In this document: positions 49,801 to 61,200 of the stretch, piece by piece | How the letters are laid out: every line of letters starts with the position of its first letter | Position numbering within the stretch: position 1 is the first letter of the stretch | Source: Littorina saxatilis | Taxonomy: Eukaryota > Mollusca > Gastropoda > Littorinimorpha > Littorinidae | Length of the DNA stretch: 64,000 nt | Assembly: GCF_037325665.1 (NCBI RefSeq) | Contig: NC_090261.1 | Coordinates: 32,663,285 to 32,727,284, forward strand | Direction: 5' to 3' | Program-made: the position numbers and the translations under genes | The notes under the pieces: generated by a model | What the model saw: only the letters and a program-made list of their open reading frames with translations | Database searches by the model: none | Told to the model about the DNA's origin: nothing

Positions 49801-52223
49801 TGAGATGATGCAGAGCAACCAGAAACAGCACCGGCGACCAGCGCTGCCGTACGGCACCCGACAGCAAACTGTGGGCGTACAGCTGCAACAGCTGCGGATC
49901 TGTCTCATCGGGCGTCAGGTACCTCCCAATATCAATCAGCATCTAAAATGTATCAGAAAAAGGATATTAGGATATGCAAATCTTTAATACGAAAACAACC
50001 CAAACATAACTGAGAGATACAAATGCAGGAAGATTTTCAAGTGGGATCTTGCATAAATCTACAATTTTGTCATGCTTGGATCTACTACAGTAAAACCTGT
50101 CTCTAACGGACACCCTTGGGGAATGGTAATAGTGTCCCTATTAGACAGGTGTCCCTTCTTCACAGGTGGAGGGGCCGGGGCAATATTTTACAAAGAGCAC
50201 GTAAAATGAACAAGACACTTTTTGTCAGTCCTGTAGTATGTATTTATTGGATTGAACATGAGACTCACTGAAAATGTGAGTAAACAAATGATACATGTAG
50301 CAAACAACAACAACAACAACAACAACATCCCCCCCCCCCCCCCCCCCCCCACCTAACCCGTTCCCTACACACACTGTGCATCAAACTTACGCAAGTCGGA
50401 CGTCACAAAGCTAAAAATAGCTGACTTCATCAGTCATTCAACGGGAAATTCCGCAGTGTGTCTCGACCAAATTGGGTCAGCTCTTGTTTCATTCAGTTTT
50501 TCTAGTCTCAGCATAAATGCATGGAACAAAAATTTAGCTGTGTTAACTATTGTTTCCTTCGAACGATTGCTTACAAAGAGAGAGAGATCATCACGTCTTC
50601 TTTTTCCGATTTGATCCTCGCGATCTGTGTTTTACCACATCCCATCTCCTTCGCCACATCTTGGCATGATTGGCCGCTATCTAGTTTTTTCAAGGCAGCG
50701 ACACGCTGCTCTAAAGTCAACGCTTTTCTTTTTCCTGCTGGAGATTCCATTTTCAAACACAGTAGTCTACTGTTGCTTTTGATTGTGACTGTATCCACAA
50801 TGCGGAAAAGCGAAAGTGAGTGAGCGAAAGTGGGTCTCCATCTAAACAAGCCACTGATTGGTCAGAAAAGGGACAGGACAACCAATCAACAACCATTTGT
50901 GCTACGGCTACGGCTGCCGAGCACTGTCTGCATAACAGTCGAGTTTTCGAAGTTGCGTTTTTATGTACGTTGTGTCCGTTTGTGACAGTGTTTACACTTC
51001 CTACGGTCCGAAAAATCGTGTCCGCGTCCGTAAGTGGCAGGTGTCCGCCCGTTAAAGGTTAGTTATTGTTGAAATCGTGTTCGTGCCATGATAAACTGTC
51101 CGTATGTAGCAGGTGGCCGTTACAACAAGGGTCCGCTAGACTCAGGTTTTACTGTACAGTCAAACTTGCACTTGCGACCACCTCTCGAAAGCAACCACCT
51201 GCCCACAGTATATAACCACTCCGAAGGATCCCAGACACAATGTTCTTCTTTCCAAGTCACCTTGCCATAGCGACCACCTGTCTGTCAAGACCCCTTTTGG
51301 TGTGCACGTTATCGGCAGGTTCCACTGTATCATGCATACACTACAGCACTCAAGAAAAGCAGTGCAGCACCCTAGAGCTTACCTCTGTGACAGGCAGAGT
51401 CAGGGTACGCAGAAGGTGAGGCCGCTCTTGCCAAATGGCACGGCGCAGCATAAAGTTCTGACTTTGCTGCATGGGCAGGAGGACAAAGGCACCAAACATT
51501 GGATCTCCAAAAGACACCGCCTCGTACTGGTCAAGGAACAGCATGTACCTGAGTAGGAAAAGGTCAGGAGTGAGAAATGATGTAGCTACAGTGGAACCCT
51601 CCGTTTAAGACCTAAAAAAATCTGATAAAAATCAGGTCTTAAAAAGGAGGGAGTCTTTAAATGGGGGTCAATTTACACAGGTTATGAACAAGAAAGTCGG
51701 AGAAAACAGGCTCTTAAAAGGGGTGTTCCACTGTGCTGCTTTGTTTGTTTGTTTGTTTGCTTAACGCCCAGCCGACCACGAAGGGCCATATCAGGGCGGT
51801 GCTGCTTTGACATATAACGTGCGCCACACACAAGACAGAAGTCGCAGCACAGGCTTCATGTCTCACCCAGTCACATTATTCTGACACCGGACCAACCAGT
51901 CCTAGCACTAACCCCATAATGCCAGACGCCAGGCGGAGCAGCCACTAGATTGCCAATTTTAAAGTCTTAGGTATGACCCGGCCGGGGTTCGAACCCACGA
52001 CCTCCCGATCACGGGGCGGACGCCTTACCACTAGGCCAACCGTGCCGGTCACTGTGCTGCTGTAAAAGCTCAAGTGGTATGGCGTATATACACAACAGAA
52101 AACTGTACTGTCCACACAGTCTAAATCAACAGAGATTATAAAAGCATCACAATTCAAATAAAAAATAACACACATTGTGCCCTTTTTTTTTTCTCCATAC
52201 AGGTTCAATGAAATCAGTCTGGG

Positions 52224-52267
<44 letters not shown>

Positions 52268-55200
52268 GGCACACATACACACACTCACACAGGGGGGTTC
52301 AACTGTACAAAGAGGTCAAAACATATTTATAGACTTACAGGTCATAAAAGGCTGAGATGCCAGGGACTTGCTCATCAAAGTCCATCCTGGTCAGCAGACG
52401 AGGCGTTGTGTAGCAGCGAAACAGGGACGCCAGGTAGGGGTACACTGACCGCTCCAGGAACAGGTCATTGCCTGGCAACAAAATGACCGATCAAATCTCC
52501 TTCAAAAAACATGGCTGGATTCTTATGACCAAGTAACAAAATTCACAAACATTGCTTACCAGTTCCTGACAACAAAATTCACACAGCTTCACATGCATAT
52601 GTACTCAGATGCGCTGGATCGCACTGACCAATCAAAATGTTTTCTTTCTTATCCACTAGCTATAAAAAGCCTAAAGACACTCACTCATATCACAATGCTA
52701 AATTATAAAACGTAATGCTCTTAAAAAAATGTTTCTGAACACACACAAAAAACCCAAAAAACCACAACAAAATTCCATCAAAAATGAATATTTTTCTTAA
52801 TAAAAATCCACTGGGTAGTCTTGGAGAAATGCTTTTCACACACTGACACACACACAGTCACACACACACACACACACACACTAACACCTAGGGAGACAAA
52901 GCCCCCCTCCACCCTTGTTAAATCATTGAGTCACTTATTTACTGAATATAATATTTTTTTAGCTATCTTACCTGCCAGGAAGACACACATGATGCGAGAG
53001 ATCTTGAGCGTGACGGACACCATGGACAGTGCTCTGCCTCTCCACGTCTCGAGCATGAAGATCCACTGCAAGACGCTCGTCACCATGGATCCTGAAGCAG
53101 CACTCACATTCTTCTGGGCACTGGTCGCTCTGATTAGTTTGGAAAACAACAAAATGCAATGAAAAGTATTGTTACCATCAGCTAGTACTAGATTGTAGAT
53201 GCTCTTCTCCTTCTTCTTCTTTTTCTTCTTCGTTCATGGGCTGAAACTTCAATGTTAACTGATGTTTTTGCACAAGTGGGTTTTTACTGTATGACCGTTT
53301 TTACCCGGCCATTAATCAGGCAGCATACACTGCTTTCGGGGGAGATTGCAGATGCTGAAACAACACCTTTTGATGTAAAAAAAACAACCAACCCACCTTA
53401 TTGGCCAGCAAACAACACTAGTCTGGTGATTCTTTTTTTATGATAGATTCTGATCTGCTAAGGCTTTCAGAAAATCACTGTTTCAAAAGAGACATGTCTT
53501 GTTTAAAAGTAAAGATCAATTAACCTGGTGCATCAACAGACTGTGCCTATCATTTTAGGCAGACTAACACATAGGAGGCCCACACATATACCCTCTCGCA
53601 CTCACCCACATACACACCAGTCCACAAACATGCATGCACACACTCACTGATCTTTTGAACATGTTGTACAAGTAGCATACAAGTAGTCTACTCACACAGC
53701 AGCACTGAGGTTGTAGAGTTCCACAAGAGGCAGGAACACCCAGTCCCTGGGCATCAGGTAGCTATCAACCTGACCCGTCTGTAGGCTGCTCATGTCTTGT
53801 GGAACTTGCTGATAGCAACATCTGCACCAAGCAAAAGCAATGCATTATAATCGAAAATTTTACTAGTAAATTTTCATTTGATTAATATACTTACCCAACT
53901 CACATATAGCAATTTACTTCAGTCTAGTGCTAGAACGCTGTATCGCATCACCTTGGTAACAAGGGAGGCAACTCTAAAAAAAAGAGCTACCTTGACCCAT
54001 AAACAGGACAAAGTCACGTGACTTCCTGACCTTGCCGCCATATTGTAATCATTCGCACGAAGGCGCAGAAAAACTTACCTCTTTTTTTAGAACAACCACA
54101 CTAGCGGGGAAGGTGGGAGGGAATTAACTATGTGAGTTGGGTAAGTATATTAATCAAATGAAAATTTACTACACTAAAATTTTCGATTAAATTACATATC
54201 TTAACCCAACTCACATAATTTATAGCAGATTGCTAATAAAGGTGGTGGGAAAAAACACTCACTTCAAACAGCAGGCAAGACTTGGCCTGCCGCTACCAGG
54301 GCTGGCAGGGAATTACTGCCGTCCTGTCGCGTACTGGCAACATCCCACAAGTAGAAGTTGATAAAGATGTCCTGCGATCTCCAGTATGCAGCATCAAGGA
54401 CTTCCGCCAGCCTTCCTGAGCGAAGAACTGCCAGCGAAGAGGCCCACGCCCTGGCTTCATGTGTTCTTGCAGAAGTCAGAGGAAGGACAGCATGTCCAAC
54501 ACCCTCCTGTCTGTGCCACCATGCATACGCTTGCTTAATCAGCGTAGCAATCCATCTAGCCAAGGTTACCCGAGACACGTCCTTACTCCTTATCGTGTTC
54601 ATGGAGATAAAGAGCAATTTTTGATGTCTAGACCTGATGGGCGCTCTGCGAGCTAAAAAACTGTTGAGAGCCCTAACTGGACAGTTAACCAGGTCCGGGT
54701 CTCCTGGAGCAAGAACCTGACTTAAGGGAGGGATCTGAACGATGGGGGAGGCTAGACCAGGCTTTTGATTCTTAGCGAGAAATTTCGGTCTGAATCTTAA
54801 AGTAAGTAAACCATCGCTTTCAAGAGAAATGTCTTTAGACAGACCTGAAAGGGCATGCACCTCACTGCCTCTACGGGCAGTAGCTAACAACACCAAAAAC
54901 AAAGCTTTGCGAGTCAAGTTAGCTAAACTTGCCGACTGCAAAGGCTCAAAATCCTGTGAGGCAAGAAATTTAAGAACCAAAAACAGATCCCAAGAGGGTA
55001 AAGGAGACTTTGACCTCGAGGAACCTATAGCTGCGCCCTTGAGGACGCTAGCAATGACACCGCCTAGGTTAATGCAATGTCCTAACTGTTTCAACGTAGA
55101 CGAGATAGCAGATCGCCGAACCCGCAAGGAAGAAGGAGATTTGCCCTGAGCAGCCAACCAAGAAAGGTGATTGGCAACCTGCATGGACCGGGGAGAAGTA

Positions 55201-58200
55201 GGATTAACACCATTCCCGGAACACCACTTTACCCAAGCTGACCAGTGGGAGGAATATACCGAGCCAGTGGAAACTCTGTGGGTTTTCTGTACAAATTCTA
55301 ATGTGGAATCTGAGGCGCCTGAGCGTCGCAGAGCGACCCTAACAGTATCCACGCGTGAAGCCTCAGCGATTGGGGGTTCTCGTGATGTACACCCGATCTT
55401 GGCTGAACCAGTTCTCCCTTTTTGACGTCTAGAGGAATGGGAGGACCGTCCGCGAGACGAAGAAGATCAGGAAACCATTGTTGGTTGGGCCACCAAGGGG
55501 CTACCAACACGAGGTAAGGCTGTTCTGTCTCCGCCTTCCTCAGAACCTTGCTGAAGAGTTTGAAAGGCGGGAACGCATAGGCCATCAGGCCTGACCAGTC
55601 TATCTCCAGTGCGTTCACCTTCCAGGCTTCTGGATCCGGAAACAGAGAGACAAAGACCGGCAGCCTGCAAGAAAATCTGGTCGCAAACAAGTCGACCATG
55701 GGTTTGTCGACACGTAACCACAGACGCTGAAGCGCTTGGTGAGTCAGAGTCCACTCTGTGTGTATGACACTTGACGAGCGGCTGAGCGAGTCCACTAGGA
55801 CATTGAGACTGCCTGGGAGGTATTTTGTCGACAACAAAATGCGATGCTGACTGCACCAGATCAGAATCTGACAGGCCTTGACAGACAGAGTGAGAGACCG
55901 AAACCCGCCCTGCCGGTTGATGTAGGCCGCTACAGTAGTGTTGTCTGTGCGTACCCGAACATGTTTGTCCATGACCATCGACAGAAAAGACTGGAGACCC
56001 AGAAAAACAGCCTCCAGCTCCAGCACATTGATGTGCCAGCTGCTTTGTGTCATGTTCCACAGACCTGAAGCAGTGTGAACAGAGAGGTGAGCACCCCAGC
56101 CCTCCATGGACGCGTCTGTAAACAGATCTGTGTCCGGTGGAGGAAGAGAGATTGGGACTCCCTGTTTGTTTGTTTGTTCGTTCATGGGCTGAAACTCCCA
56201 CGGCTTTTACGTGTATGACTGTTTTTACCCCGCCATTTAGGCAGCCATACGCCGCTTTCGGAGGAAGCATGCTGGGTATTTTCGTGTTTCTATAACCCAC
56301 CGAACTCTGACATGGATTACAGGATCTTTTTCGTGCGCACTTGGTCTTGTGCTTGCGTGTACACACGGGGGTGTTCGGACACCGAGGAGAGTCTGCACAC
56401 AAAGTTGACTCTGAGAAATAAATCTCTCGCCGAACGTGGGGACGAACTCACGCTGACAGTGGCCAACTGGATACAAATCCAGCGCGCTACCGACTGAGCT
56501 ACATCCCCGCCCCTGGGACTCCCTGTGAAATCCAGGGGAGTAGCCACTGCCTCGTCGTGTGTAGAAACCACCCTTCCAACAAGACTGCTGTCTGCCAGCC
56601 TTGAAGAGAAGGCCTCCACACCGAACTCAGAGCCGCCTGAAATGGTCGTTTGTGTACCCTGCCTAGGGGCACAAGGGAAGCCATAGATTCCATCTGACCG
56701 AGCAGGGAAGCTAGAACGCACACAGGCACTTTCTTCCTCAGGGTCAGAGATCTCACCAGGTCCTGAAGCTTGTCCACCCTTCTCTGAGAAGGGCGGACCG
56801 ACCAATCGACTGTGTTGAAAGTCATGCCGAGATACGTAAACACCTGTGAAGGCGTGAGTTCTGACTTCACCAGGTTTACTGAAAATCCCAGGTCCAGAGC
56901 TTGACTGAGGACCAACTGGGTATGGGCTCTGCAAGCCTCCAAATCCTGATTGAGGATGAGCCAATCGTCTAGATAAGCTCGTAAACGCACCCCTTTTTGC
57001 CTGACCAGGGCACAAAGCTGACGCACGATCATTGTGAAGATCCACGGGGCAAGAGATTGAAACACCTGTTCTCCCCACAGAAATCTCAGCCACTTCCTGT
57101 CCACAGGGTGAATGAGTATGTGAAAGTAAGCGTCTGTCAAATCTATTGACGTGACCCAGTCTCCCTGTCTGAGTGCGTCTCTTACCGACGCCGGAGTCTC
57201 CATAGTAAACTTTGCCACTCTTAGGTATTTGTTCAGAGGAGACAAGTCCAAGACTGGGCGCCAAGCGCCTGAGGCTTTTGGGACCACAAAAATTCTGCCG
57301 TAGAAGCCCGGGGAATTGCGGTCCAACACCTCCTCTATTGCCTCCTTCTTCAGAAGAGAAGTGATCTCGCCCTGAATGGCCAATTGAGCTTCCTGTTTTC
57401 TGGGAAACTGAAAAGAGGGGGGTACTCTCGTTAACGGAGCCTTGCCGTCCAACCAGAGTAGCCTGAACCCCGAACGCACGATGCCCACAATCCACTGGCT
57501 GTTTACCGACTGCAACCAACCTAGCAGGGCCCGGGAGGGGCCGCCTGCCACCAAAGGGGTGGGGGCTGTGGGAACGAGTGGTTCGGGGGAGCATCATTGG
57601 GGGTGGGGCTTGCGCCCCGACCCCCGAGATTTCCCGAACGACGGACCCTTCTTCAGATAAGGGGCACCACCACCCCTGCCCTGAGAAGAAGAACCTTGTC
57701 GCTGCGCCTTGCCCCTATTTGACGAAGAGGTCTGAGACTTAGGCGGACCCTGACTTTTGTTCTGGTGGGAAAGACCATGGTGAGCAATCTGTGCTGTGGC
57801 CATGTCTCTTGCGTCCTGCGTCTCCTTACGGAGAGCATCAAAGGACGGCTGCCCCAGCAGAGAACCCGCAACAAAAGGAGAAGACTTCAGAGACTCGATG
57901 GTAACTTTGTCTTGAATCCTAGAACCCGTGAGGAATGCACACCTGCGAGCGTGAACGGAATGAGCGTAAAGGCGCGCTGACAAACTCATTTGTTCAGAAG
58001 ACACCTTAGCCAAAGTGGCTAACAGAGTCGTGACATCCTTAACCACAGCATCGTCACGAAACTGAAAAGGGTCAAGAGACGAAGCGATCGATCTAGAAAG
58101 ATATCTTTGCAACGTCTCCGAGAGAGAGGATAGCTCCAACAAACGCCTGCCCATTTCCTCCAGAGACAAGAGGGCGTACTCCGTATAAGGAACGGCCCTG

Positions 58201-61200
58201 TCCCTGCTATAGCCATCTTGCCGAAGAGCTGCTAGTTCCGGAGTGACCGGAAGCGTAGCGCGTGGCAAGGCAAACGACTCAATGAGGTTAACTGGGTTGG
58301 CTGGAAGTCCGAATCTCTTCGCCGTACCATGAGGCAATGGCGTGGAGAGGCTCGCAGAAGCGAGCCAGGGGTGTGCTTAATCAGGGTCCTGACTGTGCGC
58401 CGTCAACAGAGGAAATGTGCGAGCACTACCAGATTGCCCACCAGACAGCCGGGCAGGACAGGCTCGTCAACCCTGGAAGGCAGCTGTCCTAGGAGAAGAT
58501 CACTCCAAAATTAAAACGAGGGCAGAGGAGGCTCACTATCCCTGCAAGGAAACTCCTCTAGGAGAAGGACCACTCCAAATCTAAACCCACGTAGTCCCCC
58601 GAAGACGGAAGACATCGGCCATTAGGCGGGGAGCAGACCGGATGTCTACGCTTACTACGACAAATGATTGTGTCTAGGTCGAATGTTCGTGATGGTGTCG
58701 CCCACCAGACAGCACTCTGGACAACTCGTAAGCCACCAAGGGAGACTCTCGGAAACGGAACTGCTGTTTCACGTCTTTCTCTGAGTGGAAATCTCCCAAG
58801 GCGGAAGGAGGTGGGGCAGACAAACCTGTCAGTGTTGCCACACCTTCCTCAAAATACCGTGAGGCAACTTCCGCTGCGAAACCCAACGCTATCGGAAGCT
58901 TGGACGGTACACGGAAGTTGGTGTCTTCATCATCCTGAGTGGAAGCACCGAATTCCGAATCATAGTCCCGCACTTCCGTGCAACCCGGAAGTACACTACC
59001 GCCGTGGCTGTGATAGCCAGGCGAAGCGTCAACCGGAAAGGAAGACACCCGAGGGAATTTATACCCAAGCGGTGCCCCCCTAGGGACTGCTTCCTGCCCC
59101 CCGGGCGAAAGCGGGGAATGCTGTGACGATCTGGCCTCGTACAATGCGAAGGCTGCCGACGGTAGCAAATCCCCTGTTCGATCCAAGACCAAACGCGTAT
59201 CTGGGCTCCTACCCTGTACCAGCCTACCGCGCGAGCGGAACAGCGTAGCCAGGGGATCGGAACTTTCACTCCTTGCCCGACCATCGGGTGGAGCTACTTC
59301 CTCCAGGATACGCCCTTCGCGTTGGCCGGAGAACCCAGCTACTGACGAAGGATAAATACCTCGATCATAGTCAGGCCGAACACCAGCCGAGGCCTGAGTA
59401 CGCAGAAGAGAGACTCCGTCGCCCGCATCGAATGCAGCATGCACATCAGCCGACGTCACTGTAGCTGAGGGACGGACACGCACCCTAGCCAGGGAACGCG
59501 TATCGCCGACACCCAAAGGCAAAGACAAAAATTCTGCCCTAGTCGACGAAAGCTCTGCTGAAAGGGAGGAAACCTGAGCGCTCAAAGAGCGGAAACATCT
59601 TGTTTATCACTGACAGAGCTAGAACCGGAAGCAACCGGTACAGATTCCGAAGGCAGAATAGGCATGGAGGGAGATTTAGGCATGTCAATCTTAACATCAA
59701 AAGAATGTTTGGACGAAGGGTCTAACACCTTCACAACAGCTTGACTAGAAGAGCCCTTCGACTTACGAGAAGGCTTCTTAACAGGAGAAGGCTCCACCAC
59801 TTGCTTAAAACTTTTCTTCTTACCGCTATCCGACATGGCGGACGAAAGCGTGTAAAAAATTTCTAAATGCAGAACCGACCTAAGTCAAGCAAAAAACGAC
59901 AAAAATATGCAAAAATGCTCACCCCAAACACAAAGTAAAAGAAGAGGGACGTGCAAGGATAACCAAGGTGAAGTCTGACCCAAGGAAAAGTCAGACGAAA
60001 GGCTGAAAAGCCTAAGCGAAGCGAAACACGTCCGTAGCCACGGAGCGCTGAGTAGAGAATGATTACAATATGGCGGCAAGGTCAGGAAGTCACGTGACTT
60101 TGTCCTGTTTATGGGTCAAGGTAGCTCTTTTTTTAGAGTTGCCTCCCTTGTTACCAAGGTGATGCGATACAGCGTTCTAGCACTAGACTGAAGTAAATTG
60201 CTATATGTGAGTTGGGTTAAGATATGTAATTTAATCCGTCTTTGATACTTACAGGATTGCGCACAACCACCAATACAGCTAAAACAGACAATGCTGGTAG
60301 AAATTGAAAAAAACCCGACAACAAGAATGCTACAGATTGCAATATATATCTAACTAGATGATTACCCGCTTCGCCGGGAAGAAGTAGAGCCGAATACCCG
60401 GCCGAAGGAAGGGAGATCTAAAAATAGTAACGTGCAGTGACCTTCTAAATATAGTAACGTACAAACGGGAATATGGATTGACGCCGGCGCACGAAGGAAG
60501 GGAGATCTAAAAATAGTAACGTGCAGTGAAAAACGAAAATCGGTTCAGCGCTGCGCGCTGAGAGCACGTGTTGAAATATCTCATCGATCAGGTTGTGTCC
60601 GGGGTCTCTGTGAATAAGCCCACCAAATTTGAAGCAGATCCATCGAGAACTTTGGCCGTGCATCGCGAAGACACAGACAGACTGATACACACACAGACAC
60701 AAGTCGTATATATATATAGATTGATAATGCTGGTAGAATTTGTAAAATAAAAGACAACAAGAACGCTCGAGGCTGAATCTGAGTAGACCGTCAGTCAGTC
60801 AGTGCAGTGAGTGAGCTTCAAACAGTCACTTCAAGAGATCACATAAAAGAGTGAAAAAAGAACACTCCTTTAATGCCATTCAAATCCTGAGATACATAAA
60901 AGAAAGTACAATGGAACCCCCTTTTAAGACCTCCAAAAATCTGAGAAAATCAGGTAATAAAAAAGAGAGTCTTATAAACAGGCATGGGAATTGAAAAAAG
61001 TAAAAAAGGCTGAAAATTTGTAAGTAATGGCAAAGTTGATGGGGCGAAGCGCCTAGCCCGTTCGGGGGCATGTTCCCCCAGAATTTTGTTTCTCCAAAGA
61101 ACCCAAATGGTGCAAGTTGGTGCCATCTGAGCTCAAAGTTTGCTATTAAATTCAGTTTTTAGACCAATTTTTGCCTCCCCCATTTATTGTTTTGGCGGAC

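Larger units (their letters stand above)
53860..60236 (-). mobile_element. DIRS-type tyrosine-recombinase retrotransposon, nearly complete fossil
   Basis: Element of about 6.4 kb in an RPAP1 intron, same strand as the gene. Inverted terminal repeats of about 165 bases (about 53893-54054 and 60058-60221). Minus-strand parts in order: Gag-like frames (59836-58674 and 58337-57594, the latter basic and Gly/Ser/Gln-rich at its end), reverse transcriptase (about 57554-56520, with Y-L-D-D-W-L box), RNase H (about 56150-55500, with D-A-S-M-E-G-W-G and R-T-D-N-T-T), tyrosine recombinase (55352-54264). An internal complementary region follows at 54128-54225. It is interrupted by one SINE and so counts as broken, otherwise looks close to whole. 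The high identity of the terminal repeats suggests a young copy. Confidence 0.88.

Noticed and set aside
58664-59083. 139-codon plus-strand frame
   Set aside because: Antisense to the Gag-like part of the DIRS fossil.
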